Positions 40,519 through 50,859 of a stretch of 64,000 nucleotides of DNA are shown here, piece after piece. Below the pieces are notes generated by a model. That model saw nothing but the letters and a program-made list of their open reading frames with translations, was not told the DNA's origin and ran no database searches. Position numbers and translations under genes: made by a program. Origin of the DNA: Cuneatibacter caecimuris (GTDB lineage: Bacteria; Bacillota; Clostridia; Lachnospirales; Lachnospiraceae). The stretch spans positions 176,208-240,207 of the forward strand of contig NZ_SGXF01000005.1 in NCBI RefSeq assembly GCF_004216775.1, given 5' to 3'. The first letter of the stretch is position 1; the number at the start of each line of letters is the position of its first letter.

Positions 40519-41229
40519 ATGAAACTTGTTTGGGATAAAACTGGCGAGCGTCTGTATGAGACCGGTGTCGATCATGGCGTTCTTTACCCTATTCAGACTG
40601 GTGGCGTTTACAATAAAGGCGTTGCGTGGAATGGTCTGAGTGCTGTGTCGGAAAGCCCTTCCGGAGCGGAGGCTTCTCCGATTTACGCGGACAATATTAA
40701 GTATCTGAATCTCATGTCGGCGGAGGAATTCGGAGCTACTATCGAGGCGTATATGTATCCGGATGAATTTGCGGAGTGCGATGGTTCCGTGGAAGTTGTG
40801 CCCGGCATGTTTGCGGGACAGCAGTCCAGAAAGACGTTCGGTCTCTCTTACCGGACGATTCTGGGCAACGATGTTGACAACAATGACTATGGCTATAAGC
40901 TGCATCTGATTTACGGTGCTTTGGCGGCTCCGTCCGAGAAAGGCTATTCCACCATCAATGACAGCCCGGAACCGATCACGCTTTCCTGGGAGATCAGTAC
41001 GACTCCGGTGGCTATCAATACGGTCATCGACGGCAAGAAGCTGAAACCGACGGCGTGTCTTACGTTCGACTCCACCAAGTTCGATGCCAAGTTCATGGCC
41101 AAGCTGGAGGAAATCCTTTATGGCACGGAACCTACTACTGAGGGTGGAGACGATGGTGTCGATGCAAGACTGCCGCTGCCGGATGAAATCCTGAAGCTTT
41201 ATCAGGAAACTACCCAGATTGCGGGTTAA
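40519..41229 (+). CDS. Major tail protein
   Basis: The 236-residue protein has the features of siphovirus tail tube subunits: ETGVDHGVLYPIQTGGVYNKGVAWNG near the start, FAGQQSRKTFGLSYRT and LSWEISTTPV. AAAGGAGG is upstream. A strong terminator directly follows. Confidence 0.9.
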   Translation: MKLVWDKTGERLYETGVDHGVLYPIQTGGVYNKGVAWNGLSAVSESPSGAEASPIYADNIKYLNLMSAEEFGATIEAYMYPDEFAECDGSVEVVPGMFAGQQSRKTFGLSYRTILGNDVDNNDYGYKLHLIYGALAAPSEKGYSTINDSPEPITLSWEISTTPVAINTVIDGKKLKPTACLTFDSTKFDAKFMAKLEEILYGTEPTTEGGDDGVDARLPLPDEILKLYQETTQIAG

Positions 41230-41257
41230 TTTACAATCGCACATATAAACAGACAAG

Positions 41258-41297
41258 GGAGCCGTTTCAGTGTAAAAGCTGGCGGCTCTTTTTTTTA
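41258..41297 (+). terminator. Intrinsic terminator after the major tail protein
   Basis: GGAGCCG and CGGCTC stem around a partly paired loop, followed by TTTTTTTTATT. It lies inside the late operon. Confidence 0.85.
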
Positions 41298-41317
41298 TTG
41301 AAAGGAGAAAAATTATC

Positions 41318-41719
41318 ATGTTAAAGAAAGCAATTACCTATACGGATTATAACGGTACGGAGCGTACCGAAGATCATTACTTCAACCTTTCCGAAGCGGA
41401 GTGTATGGAGATGGAAATGGGAACTACCGGCGGGCTGTCCGAGATGATTCGGAGAATTGTGGCTGCACAGGATACCCCGGCCATTATCAAGATTTTCAAA
41501 GAACTGATTCTTAAAGCCTACGGTGAAAAGAGTCCGGATGGAAAACGGTTTATCAAGTCTGACGAGCTGTCCAAGGCTTTTTCTGAAACGGAGGCTTATT
41601 CTGTCCTGTTCATGGAGCTGGCAACCAATGCGGATGCAGCGGCAAAGTTTGTGAACGGCATCGTCCCGAATTCCAGACAGGGTGTAGCGGCACCGGCGTT
41701 GGCTCCGGTAACAAATTAA
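41318..41719 (+). CDS. Tail assembly chaperone (133 aa)
   Basis: A helical protein with FNLSEAECMEMEMG, ending in a Pro/Ala-rich tail, located between major tail protein and tape measure as tail assembly chaperones are. AAAGGAG is upstream of ATG 41318. No frameshift overlap with the next gene is seen (28-nt gap). Confidence 0.75.
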   Translation: MLKKAITYTDYNGTERTEDHYFNLSEAECMEMEMGTTGGLSEMIRRIVAAQDTPAIIKIFKELILKAYGEKSPDGKRFIKSDELSKAFSETEAYSVLFMELATNADAAAKFVNGIVPNSRQGVAAPALAPVTN

Positions 41720-41746
41720 ATCTGAAAGCAAGAGGAGGTGGAGGGA

Positions 41747-42292
41747 ATGTTGCGAATTACAATACCTGCTGGCGAGGAGCAATGGGATGAAATAAATCAG
41801 ATGTTTATCTATCCCAAAGAGCAAACATTGCAGTTGGAGCATTCCCTTGTCTCCCTTTCAAAATGGGAATCCAAATGGTGCAAGCCTTTCCTTACAAAGC
41901 AGGAAAAGACGCTTGAGGAAACTTTGGATTATGTGCAATGTATGACACTCACGCAAAATGTGAATCCGGAAGTGTACAACTACCTGACAACATCTTGTAT
42001 CGACCAGATTAACCGGTATATTGACGCTCCGATGACTGCCACACGTTTTACGGAGGAAAAGGCAGTAAAAGCCAGCCGGGAACAGGTTACGGCAGAGATT
42101 ATTTACTACTGGATGATTGCTTTGAATATTCCGTTTGAGTGTCAAAAGTGGCATCTGAACCGGCTTCTTACTCTTATTAAGGTGTGCAACATCAAAAATT
42201 CGCCGCCTAAAAAGAGAAGCAGAAGGGAAATCATGAAACGCAACGCTGCTTTGAATGCGGCACGAAGAAAACAATTAAATTCAAAGGGGTGA
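41747..42292 (+). CDS. Second tail assembly protein (181 aa)
   Basis: ATG 41747 with GGAGG upstream is preferred to GTG 41738. Helical, with WESKWCKPFL and MKRNAALNAARRKQL at its basic C-terminus. The equivalent of the downstream tail chaperone reading frame in other phages, here a separate gene. The last two bases before the stop lead into the endolysin start. Confidence 0.65.
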   Translation: MLRITIPAGEEQWDEINQMFIYPKEQTLQLEHSLVSLSKWESKWCKPFLTKQEKTLEETLDYVQCMTLTQNVNPEVYNYLTTSCIDQINRYIDAPMTATRFTEEKAVKASREQVTAEIIYYWMIALNIPFECQKWHLNRLLTLIKVCNIKNSPPKKRSRREIMKRNAALNAARRKQLNSKG

Positions 42293-42297
42293 TAATC

Positions 42298-43857
42298 ATG
42301 TTTAAAAAACGCGGAATAGATATCTCAACCTGGCAAGGAAATATTGATGCTGGGAAGGTTAAGAATAGCGGGATCGAGTTTGTAATTCTCAGAGAGGGCT
42401 ACAGACAGACAGCGGATTCCAGATTCTTTGAGAATGCAAGGAAATGCAAGGAAGTGGGGCTTACCGTTATGGGTGTGTACCACTTTTCTTATGCACTCAA
42501 TGCTGAACAGGCGAAGCAGGAAGCGCAATCATGTATCGCGAATCTCCAGAAAGCCGGCCTCGGCAAAGACACTATCGTGTTCTTCGACTTCGAGTATGAC
42601 ACAGTCACAAAGGCAGCGGCTTCCGGCGTGACACTTGGGAGAGCTGAATGCAACGCACATACGAAAGCTTTCTGTGAAACGGTGGAATCTTTCGGATATA
42701 AGGCCGGGATTTATTTTAACATCGATTACTACCGGAACTGGTATGACCACGATCTGCTTGACAAATATGTCAAGTGGCTTGCCGATTGGAGCGGCGATGC
42801 TGATTATTCCTGCTCTTTCCATCAATACAGCAGTAAGGGCAGCGTTCCGGGAATCAGTGGAAATGTTGACATGAACTACTACTTTGTAGAAGAAAGCGGC
42901 ACAGTTGTAACTGGGGTAACGGCAAATGCTGTGCTGGATGTTGCCCGTGGCTGGCTTGGCTATTCCGAAGCAAACGGGAAGTTCAAAGAGATTTTGGATA
43001 CTTACAATTCCCACAAGCCGCTTGCTCGCGGTTATGCAATAAAGACTACCGACGAATGGTGCGACGCATTCGTATCCGCCTGTGCAATTAAGGCGGGAGC
43101 TGTTGACCTGATTGGGACCGAAGTGGGCTGCGAAAAGCACATCGAAATCTTCGAGGAAAAAGGCATCTGGATTGAGGACGGATCTGTGAAGCCTGAGGTC
43201 GGCGACGTAATTCTGTTCAACTGGGACGATTCCACACAGCCGAATGATGGTTATGCCGACCATATTGGTTATGTGGAACAGGTCTACGGTGACACAATTG
43301 TCTGTATCGAGGGTAATAAGGGCGAAAGGGTTGACCGCCGTACTATCAATGTCGGCTGGGGGTATATCCGTGGGTTCGCCCGTCCGAAGTATGCAGCCGG
43401 CACTTCAACCGTTGTTTCTCCGGAAACGAAGAAGACCATAGATGAGATTGCCAACGAGGTGATTCATGGAGCTTGGGGTAACGGCGATGCTCGTAAAAAT
43501 TCCCTTACTGCGGCTGGTTACAATTACGCTGAGGTTCAGGGGCGTGTAAACGCTATCCTTTCCGGAAAGGCTGGGGTTTCCAAGAAGTCCGTAGACGAAG
43601 TGGCGCGGGAAGTGATTGCCGGGAAATGGGGTAACGGAGATGCCCGCAAAGAGGCGCTAACCAAGGCCGGCTACAACTACAGTGAGATCCAGAACCGCGT
43701 CAACGCTCTCGTCTCTTCTTCCAAGAAATCGGTTGATGCTGTGGCCCGTGAAGTCATACAGGGAAAATGGGGCGTCGGTGAAGATCGGAAGAACCGGCTG
43801 AAAAAGGCCGGCTATGACTATTCCGCAGTTCAGAGCCGGGTAAATGCGCTTATGTAG
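42298..43857 (+). CDS. Two-domain endolysin: GH25 lysozyme, CHAP-like amidase/peptidase, three Cpl-7 repeats
   Basis: The 519-residue protein has a GH25 domain (residues 1-200: GIDISTWQG with Asp8, FFDFEYD near 100). A CHAP-type domain follows (about 215-370: DEWCDAFVSAC with Cys255, ADHIGYVE with His322). Then come three about 42-residue Cpl-7/CW_7 wall-binding repeats (about 378-519; VDEVAREVIxGKWGNG, then YNYxxVQxRVNA). No signal peptide is seen, so holin-dependent release is expected. It sits inside the tail gene block, not with the holins. Confidence 0.92.
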   Translation: MFKKRGIDISTWQGNIDAGKVKNSGIEFVILREGYRQTADSRFFENARKCKEVGLTVMGVYHFSYALNAEQAKQEAQSCIANLQKAGLGKDTIVFFDFEYDTVTKAAASGVTLGRAECNAHTKAFCETVESFGYKAGIYFNIDYYRNWYDHDLLDKYVKWLADWSGDADYSCSFHQYSSKGSVPGISGNVDMNYYFVEESGTVVTGVTANAVLDVARGWLGYSEANGKFKEILDTYNSHKPLARGYAIKTTDEWCDAFVSACAIKAGAVDLIGTEVGCEKHIEIFEEKGIWIEDGSVKPEVGDVILFNWDDSTQPNDGYADHIGYVEQVYGDTIVCIEGNKGERVDRRTINVGWGYIRGFARPKYAAGTSTVVSPETKKTIDEIANEVIHGAWGNGDARKNSLTAAGYNYAEVQGRVNAILSGKAGVSKKSVDEVAREVIAGKWGNGDARKEALTKAGYNYSEIQNRVNALVSSSKKSVDAVAREVIQGKWGVGEDRKNRLKKAGYDYSAVQSRVNALM

Positions 43858-43870
43858 AGGAGAATTTCAT

Positions 43871-44248
43871 ATGATAACGTTCAGACAAAAGGGCGACTTC
43901 TCTAAATTGACAAGGTATTTAGAGAGGGCAAAAGAGGTTGTTAAACTCGGAGACCTTGATAAGTACGGTCGAGAGGGAGTAGCCGCCCTTGCGTCTGCAA
44001 CACCTGTCGATTCCGGAAAAACCGCCAGTTCGTGGCGATACGAGATTAACAATAAAAGCGGGTCAGTAACGATTTCGTTTTATAACTCAAACATTCAAAA
44101 TGGAGTTCCAATTGCCATCATTCTGCAATACGGGCATGGAACAAGAAACGGCGGCTGGGTACAGGGTCGAGATTATATCAATCCTGCTATCCAGCCTATT
44201 TTTGACAAAATCGCAAATGAAGCATGGAGGGAGGTTACGAAGCTATGA
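43871..44248 (+). CDS. HK97 gp10-like tail completion protein
   Basis: The 125-residue protein has the gp10-family pattern: YGREGVAALASATPVDSGKTASSW, then ILQYGHGTRNGGWVQGRDYINPA. It normally lies between capsid and major tail genes; here it is between endolysin and tape measure. ATG 43871 follows AGGAGA. Confidence 0.85.
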   Translation: MITFRQKGDFSKLTRYLERAKEVVKLGDLDKYGREGVAALASATPVDSGKTASSWRYEINNKSGSVTISFYNSNIQNGVPIAIILQYGHGTRNGGWVQGRDYINPAIQPIFDKIANEAWREVTKL

Positions 44249-47200
44249 GCAAGACCGTTGACGAAAGAGTTGTCGAAATGCGGTTCGATAACAAACAGTT
44301 CGAGCAGAATGTCCAGACCAGCCTCTCGACGCTTGACAAGCTGAAGCGCAGTCTAAATTTAGACGGTGCTGCAAAGGGCCTGGAGGATGTGAACTCCGCG
44401 GCAAAAAACTGCAATATGTCCGGGCTTACCAGTGCAGTGGAAACGGTTCATGCCAAATTCTCAGCATTTGAAGTCATGGCTGTAACCGCTCTCGCTAACA
44501 TTACCAATTCGGTTATCAATACCGGAAAGCAGATGCTTCATTCGCTTACTATAGAACCGATTTCCCAGGGATTTGAAGAATACGAACTGAAGATGGGTTC
44601 GATTCAGACAATCATGATGAGTACCGGTGCTTCTTTGGAAGAAGTAAACGGATATCTTCAGGAGTTGAATACATATTCGGATAAAACGATTTATTCGTTT
44701 CAGGATATGACTTCAAACATCGGTAAATTCACAAATGCCGGAGTCAAGCTGGAAGATGCTGTAATGGCGATTCAGGGTATATCAAATGAAGCCGCCATTT
44801 CTGGTGCAAACGCGAATGAAGCTTCCAGAGCTATGTATAACTTCGCGCAGGCTTTATCGGCGGGTTATGTAAAGCTGATTGACTGGAAATCCATTGAAAA
44901 CGCAAATATGGCGACCGTGGAATTCAAGACACAGCTTTTGGAAGCAGCTGTTGCAGCCGGAACAGTGGAAAAGACCGCGGATGGGATGTACCGTGTTTTA
45001 ACGGAGAATAATCAGGGTTCCACTATGGACGAGGCAATCAACGCCACGAAGAATTTCAACGATAGTTTGCAGTATCAGTGGATGACGACGGATGTTCTTG
45101 TCAATACCTTGCGGGACTATGCTGATGAAACAACGGAAATCGGTAAGAAGGCTTTTGCTGCTGCCCAGGAAGTAAAAACTTTTACTCAGTTGATGGACAC
45201 GCTGAAAGAAGCGGTTGGTTCCGGCTGGGCTATGACATGGGAGATTCTGTTCGGTGACTTCGAGGAAGCGAAAACGCTGTGGACAAGCTTGAGCAACGCA
45301 ATCGGCGGGTTCATCGATGCTCAGTCGGATGCCCGCAATTCCATGTTGCAAGGCTGGAAAGATATGGGCGGGCGTACCGCTTTGATTGAGGCAGCTAAAA
45401 ATGCTTTTGAGGGTCTCGCCAGTGTTGTTAAACCAATATCCGAAGGATTTCGTGAAATATTTCCGCCTATTACTTCTGAGCGGCTTTACAATCTTACGGT
45501 TGGATTGAAAGAGTTCACTTCTCATTTGAAGCTTGGCGAATCCGCATCCAAAAATCTGAAAAATACCTTCAAAGGACTGTTTGCGGTTCTGGATATTGTG
45601 AAACAGGCTTTTTCGGCGGTATTCAATGCGATTGTTCCCTTATTTGGAGGATTGGATGATCTTGGCGGCGGAATTCTGACCGTGACCGGAGGTATTGGCG
45701 AATGGCTTGTGGCTCTTGATGAATTTATCAAGAAAAATGATATTTTTAACAAGGCAATTCAAGGCGTTATTGGATTTGTTGGAAAAGCCGCCGGAGCGTT
45801 CAAAGATTTTGCGGCAGAAATAAAAGACAGATTCAACCTTCCGGATTTGGACGAGATAAAAGAATCACTCAAAGATTTCCTGAATCTGGTCAAAGAGAAA
45901 ATCAAGCTTCCGGGGTTGGAGTTAATTCACGCTACTCTTGAACGGATTCACGAACGGATGTCTCATGTTGGAGAGTCCGCAGGAAACATGAAAAACGGAG
46001 TTCTCAATGCTATTGAAGCGATGGGAAATGCGTTGGCAAACTGCAAGTTTTTACAGCTACTTCAGGCTTTATGGAATGGCGTTAAAGCGATTGGCGGAGG
46101 GATTGCAAAGGCTCTTAGCGGTTTGGCTGATACATTGATTGAAAAAGTAAGCAACGCCGATTTCAGCGGTGCCATTGACTTACTGAACGGTCTTTCTATT
46201 GGCGGAATTGCGCTCGCTGTAACTAAATTCTTGAAAAGCTTTACCGAACCGCTTGAAGGTTTGCAGGGGATTTTGGACGGAGTGACCGGCATTCTTGATG
46301 GTGTCAGGGGCTGTTTTGAAGCATATCAAACGCAATTGAAAGCGGGTACCTTGCTTAAAATTGCAACGGCAATAGGAATTTTGGCGGCTTCTATTGTGGT
46401 CATTTCTTTGATTGACAGCGAGAAGCTTTCGGCATCGCTTGGTGCGATGACTGTTATGTTCGCCGATTTAATTGGTGCGATGGCGGTATTCAACAAACTT
46501 GGCGGATTTACCGGGAAAGGTTCTACAAAGCTGATCGTGTTTGCTGGAGCTGTCCTCATTCTTTCCAGCGCAGTCAAAAAGTTAGCAGATTTAAGTTGGG
46601 AGCAGTTGGCAAAAGGTTTGGTTGGTGTCGGAGTATTGCTTGCCGAGCTCGATGCTTTTATGGCTACCGCAAAATTTAGCAAGAAAGCCACTTCTACAGC
46701 AACGGGTATGGTGATTCTTGCAGCGGCCGTCAAAATCCTTGCTTCCGTTGTAAAAGATCTTGCAGATTTGGAATGGGAGCAGTTGGGAAAAGGTTTAGTT
46801 GGAGTAGGTGTACTGCTTGCCGAAGTAGACATTTTCTTGAACACGGCAAAGTTTGGCGGAAAAGCAATAAGTACAGCAACGGGTATGGTAATTCTTGCAG
46901 CGGCGATGAAGATTCTTGCCTCTGTTTGCAAAGACTTTGGCGAGATGAAATGGGAAGAAATCGGGAAAGGTCTTACCAGTGTTGGCATACTGCTTGCCGA
47001 AGTCGCAGCATTTACCAATCTTACAGGGAATGCGAAACATGTGATTTCTTCCGGTCTTGCTTTGATAGAGATTGCAGCGGCGATGAAGATATTTGCTTCG
47101 GCAATGTCGGATTTCGCTCAGTTTTCATGGGAGCAGATTGGGAAGGGTTTAACGGCCATGGGCGGTGCTTTAGCGGAAGTTGCCATTGCTACAAAACTGA

Positions 47201-50200
47201 TGCCGAAGAATATGGTCGGTATTGGAACTGGGCTGGTTATCGTTGGAGCAGCGCTTGAAATTGTAGCGCATTCTCTTGGTAAGATGGGGAATTTCTCATG
47301 GGAGCAGATCGCGAAAGGTCTTGTGACTATGGGCGTTGCTTTAACAGAACTTGCGGTTGGTTTGAACTTTATGAAAGGTACTCTTAGCGGTTCTGCTGCT
47401 ATGCTTGTAGCTGCGGCTGCTTTGGCAGTATTGACGCCGGTTCTTTCTGTTCTTGGTGCTATGAGTTGGGTATCCATCGCAAAGGGCTTGGTTACCATTG
47501 CCGGGGCTTTTACCGTTCTTGGTGTTGCTGGAGCCGTTCTTACTCCACTCGTACCGACAATTTTGGGATTAAGCGGTGCTTTTGCTCTTATCGGCGTTGG
47601 GGTCCTTGCCATCGGAGCCGGACTTTTGGCAGCCGGAACGGGGTTATCCGCTTTGGCGGTAGGTTTTACGGCTTTGGCTGCGGCTGGAGCTGCTGGGGCA
47701 ACTGCTATTGTTGCATCTCTGACGGTTATTATTACAGGAGTAGCAGCGCTGATTCCTGCTGTGCTTGAGAAAATCGGAGAAGGTATTATCGCATTCTGCC
47801 GCGTAATTGCGGAGAGCGCGCCTGCCATTGGTGAGGCTATCAAGGCTGTTGTTTTGTCACTGCTTGATGTTCTCTTGGAATGTGTTCCTCAGATTGCGGA
47901 TGGCGCACTTGCGTTAATCGCCGCAGTGTTAGAAGCACTTGTGAAATATACGCCGTCAATTGTTGATTCTATCTTCCAGTTCCTGATTAAAGTGTTGGAG
48001 GGGATCGCAAAAAATCTGCCGGAGCTTATCAAGGTTGCCATAGATGTTCTTATGGCATTCTTCTCTGGCATTGTTGATGCGCTTAGCGGTATCGATGTGG
48101 ATACACTGGTGAAAGGCATTGCTGGCATCGGTCTGCTTTCAGCAATTATGTTGGCGTTAAGCGCGGTTGCCTCTTTGGTTCCGGGCGCGATGGCTGGTGT
48201 GTTGGGAATGGGTGTTGTTATCGCAGAGCTGGCGCTTGTGCTGGCGGCTATTGGTGCATTGGCACAGATTCCTGGACTGTCCTGGCTGATTGGCGAAGGC
48301 GGAAAATTGCTGGAAGGCATTGGTACCGCAATCGGTCAATTTATTGGCGGTATTGTCGGTGGATTTATGAGCGGCGTGTCCAGTCAGTTCCCACAAATCG
48401 GAGCGGATTTGTCAGCATTTATGACGAATATTCAGCCGTTTATTGAGGGCGCATCTAAAATAGAGCCTTCTATGATGGATGGAGTGAAAGCGCTTGCTGA
48501 GACAATTCTCATTCTGACAGCGGCTGATATTTTACAGGGCTTGACATCTTGGTTGACTGGCGGATCATCGTTATCTGGGTTTGCAGAAGAACTTGTTCCG
48601 TTCGGAAAGGCGATGAAGGACTTTTCGATAGAAATTGCTGGTATGGATGCCGGTCTCGTGGCAAATGCTGCAACTGCCGGAAAAACACTGGCAGAGATGG
48701 CTTCTACGCTGCCAAATTCGGGGGGCGTTATTGGTTTCTTTACTGGCGAAAACGACATGAAGGAATTTGGCGAGCAACTTGTTCCCTTTGGTGAGGCAAT
48801 GATGGCGTTTGGTGCTTCCATAGCAGGACTTGATGCAAACGCCGTTACGGAAGCGGCTATTGCAGGAAAAGCAATGACCGAAATGGCTTCTACAATTCCG
48901 AATACAGGAGGCGTGGTAAGTTTCTTTGCCGGTGACAACGATATGAAGGCGTTCGGCGAGCAATTGATTCCGTTCGGCGAGGCTATGATGGATTTTTCAA
49001 CGGCTGTAAAGGGATTGGATGCTGACGCTATCGTCAATTCAGCAACGGCTGGTAAAGCCTTAGTAGAGTTGGCAAAGACAGTTCCAAACAGTGGCGGAGT
49101 AGTTGGGTTCTTCGCTGGCGAAAATGATATGGATATGTTCGGCGAACAGCTTGTTCCGTTTGGAAAGGCTATGAAATCTTACTCCGATGCAATATCAGGA
49201 ATAGATGTAGATGCTATAACAAACTCAGCAACAGCCGGAAAGTCTCTGGTCGAGTTAGCAAACACACTTCCAAATACCGGTGGTGTTGTAAGCTGGTTTA
49301 CGGGAGACAATGATATTGGCGCATTTGGCGAGAGCTTAGTGCTGTTCGGCGAGAACTTTTCGAAATACTCGGACTACATGAAGAACGTTGATGCAGGTAT
49401 CGTAACATCAACTACAAACGCTGCGACTTCCATTGTTGAGCTTCAAAAGAGTTTGCCGAAAGAAGGTGGCTGGTTCTCCGATGATAAAACGCTTGCCGAT
49501 TTTGGTAAGGACATGAGTTCTTTTGGCTCATATTTCAGTTCTTACTATGGCTATATCAGCGGTATTGATACTGGTCTGTTATCTAGTGTAATCACACAGA
49601 CAAATAGACTGGTTGATATGGCAACAGGTATGGCCGGATTGGATACAAGTGGAATGACATCCTTCGGCTCTGCATTGACAAAGCTTGGAGAAGCTGGAAT
49701 TACTGGTTTTATCAACGCGTTTAATAACGCAAATTCAAAGGTAACGGCAGCGGCTTCTAATATGCTGACAACATTCGTCAATGCTGCAAATGCCAAGAAA
49801 ACAACGTTGACAACAACATTCACGACACTGGTTCAGGCGGTTCTTACAGCTATCAATGCAAAGCAGCGAGATTTTCAGACTGCCGGCTCTACCCTTATGG
49901 TGAAATTTATTGCCGGGGTGAAAACCCAGGATAACAGTGCCCGAAGTACCTTTACGAACATTATCAGCGGTTGCTTGACGGCGATTAAGAACAAATATTC
50001 GGAATTTCAGTCAGTTGGAACACAGACAATGGTGAGATTTATCGCAGGTGTTCGAGCAAAGGATACGGATGCCAGAAATACATTCACAAATATTATTAGT
50101 GGTTGTTTAACGGCTATCAAGAACAAGTATTCAGAATTCCAAAGCGCTGGAGAACAGTGCATGGTGAAATTTATTGCCGGGGTAAGGAGCAAAGATGCAG

Positions 50201-50859
50201 ATGCAAAGAATGCATTTACTTCCAGTCTCGGCGGCGCCATCTCTGGGGTCAAGGATTACTATGGACAGTTCTATGATGCCGGTTCCTATCTCGTAGATGG
50301 GTTTGCTAAAGGTATCAGCGAGAACACATATAAAGCCGAAGCAAAGGCGAGAGCTATGGCGGCCGCGGCTGCTAGGGCGGCGGAGAAAGAACTTGATGAA
50401 CACTCCCCTTCCAAGGTGGGTTATCGGATTGGCGATTTCTTCGGTGTGGCGTTTGTAAATGCGATTGGCGACTACACAGAGAAAGCGTACAAAGCCGGTT
50501 CTGGAATGGCGAAAGCCGCGAGAACGGGACTTAGCAATGCAATCTCCAAGGTCAAGGATTTTATTGACAGCGACATTGATACTCAGCCGACCATTCGTCC
50601 AGTTCTTGATTTGTCAAATGTAGAGGCCGGAACAAGCAGGTTGAATGCGATGTTCAGCAGGACACGGGCATTATCCATCAGTACGGGTATGAATCGACAG
50701 GAGACCGCGGATGTTCAAAATGGAGAAAATTCTCCAAATGCAGGAAACACATTTACATTTACACAAAATAACTATTCGCCTAAGGCACTGTCGAGAGTTG
50801 AGATTTATCGGCAGACAAAGAATCAGTTCTCGGCGATGGAAAGGATGGTGAAAGCGTGA
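44245..50859 (+). CDS. tmp: Tape measure protein
   Basis: The 2204-residue protein has an N-terminal TMP core (VDERVVEMRFDNKQFEQNV; FEEYELKMGSIQTIMMSTGASLEEV, near 125), long hydrophobic Ala/Gly/Leu-rich helices from about 650-1300, and three groups of internal repeats. These are WEQLxKGLxxVGVLLAE units (six, about 790-1080), NSATAGKxL with PNxGGVV and FGEQLxPFGxAM units (about 1450-1720), and GCLTAIKNKYSEFQS units (about 1900-2000). Length sets tail length. ATG 44245 follows GGGAGG. Confidence 0.95.
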   Translation: MSKTVDERVVEMRFDNKQFEQNVQTSLSTLDKLKRSLNLDGAAKGLEDVNSAAKNCNMSGLTSAVETVHAKFSAFEVMAVTALANITNSVINTGKQMLHSLTIEPISQGFEEYELKMGSIQTIMMSTGASLEEVNGYLQELNTYSDKTIYSFQDMTSNIGKFTNAGVKLEDAVMAIQGISNEAAISGANANEASRAMYNFAQALSAGYVKLIDWKSIENANMATVEFKTQLLEAAVAAGTVEKTADGMYRVLTENNQGSTMDEAINATKNFNDSLQYQWMTTDVLVNTLRDYADETTEIGKKAFAAAQEVKTFTQLMDTLKEAVGSGWAMTWEILFGDFEEAKTLWTSLSNAIGGFIDAQSDARNSMLQGWKDMGGRTALIEAAKNAFEGLASVVKPISEGFREIFPPITSERLYNLTVGLKEFTSHLKLGESASKNLKNTFKGLFAVLDIVKQAFSAVFNAIVPLFGGLDDLGGGILTVTGGIGEWLVALDEFIKKNDIFNKAIQGVIGFVGKAAGAFKDFAAEIKDRFNLPDLDEIKESLKDFLNLVKEKIKLPGLELIHATLERIHERMSHVGESAGNMKNGVLNAIEAMGNALANCKFLQLLQALWNGVKAIGGGIAKALSGLADTLIEKVSNADFSGAIDLLNGLSIGGIALAVTKFLKSFTEPLEGLQGILDGVTGILDGVRGCFEAYQTQLKAGTLLKIATAIGILAASIVVISLIDSEKLSASLGAMTVMFADLIGAMAVFNKLGGFTGKGSTKLIVFAGAVLILSSAVKKLADLSWEQLAKGLVGVGVLLAELDAFMATAKFSKKATSTATGMVILAAAVKILASVVKDLADLEWEQLGKGLVGVGVLLAEVDIFLNTAKFGGKAISTATGMVILAAAMKILASVCKDFGEMKWEEIGKGLTSVGILLAEVAAFTNLTGNAKHVISSGLALIEIAAAMKIFASAMSDFAQFSWEQIGKGLTAMGGALAEVAIATKLMPKNMVGIGTGLVIVGAALEIVAHSLGKMGNFSWEQIAKGLVTMGVALTELAVGLNFMKGTLSGSAAMLVAAAALAVLTPVLSVLGAMSWVSIAKGLVTIAGAFTVLGVAGAVLTPLVPTILGLSGAFALIGVGVLAIGAGLLAAGTGLSALAVGFTALAAAGAAGATAIVASLTVIITGVAALIPAVLEKIGEGIIAFCRVIAESAPAIGEAIKAVVLSLLDVLLECVPQIADGALALIAAVLEALVKYTPSIVDSIFQFLIKVLEGIAKNLPELIKVAIDVLMAFFSGIVDALSGIDVDTLVKGIAGIGLLSAIMLALSAVASLVPGAMAGVLGMGVVIAELALVLAAIGALAQIPGLSWLIGEGGKLLEGIGTAIGQFIGGIVGGFMSGVSSQFPQIGADLSAFMTNIQPFIEGASKIEPSMMDGVKALAETILILTAADILQGLTSWLTGGSSLSGFAEELVPFGKAMKDFSIEIAGMDAGLVANAATAGKTLAEMASTLPNSGGVIGFFTGENDMKEFGEQLVPFGEAMMAFGASIAGLDANAVTEAAIAGKAMTEMASTIPNTGGVVSFFAGDNDMKAFGEQLIPFGEAMMDFSTAVKGLDADAIVNSATAGKALVELAKTVPNSGGVVGFFAGENDMDMFGEQLVPFGKAMKSYSDAISGIDVDAITNSATAGKSLVELANTLPNTGGVVSWFTGDNDIGAFGESLVLFGENFSKYSDYMKNVDAGIVTSTTNAATSIVELQKSLPKEGGWFSDDKTLADFGKDMSSFGSYFSSYYGYISGIDTGLLSSVITQTNRLVDMATGMAGLDTSGMTSFGSALTKLGEAGITGFINAFNNANSKVTAAASNMLTTFVNAANAKKTTLTTTFTTLVQAVLTAINAKQRDFQTAGSTLMVKFIAGVKTQDNSARSTFTNIISGCLTAIKNKYSEFQSVGTQTMVRFIAGVRAKDTDARNTFTNIISGCLTAIKNKYSEFQSAGEQCMVKFIAGVRSKDADAKNAFTSSLGGAISGVKDYYGQFYDAGSYLVDGFAKGISENTYKAEAKARAMAAAAARAAEKELDEHSPSKVGYRIGDFFGVAFVNAIGDYTEKAYKAGSGMAKAARTGLSNAISKVKDFIDSDIDTQPTIRPVLDLSNVEAGTSRLNAMFSRTRALSISTGMNRQETADVQNGENSPNAGNTFTFTQNNYSPKALSRVEIYRQTKNQFSAMERMVKA

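Noticed and set aside
47118..47843. Ala/Pro-rich minus-strand frames opposite the tape measure gene
   Set aside because: They are the antisense of Ala/Gly/Leu repeats in the tape measure and lack start signals.
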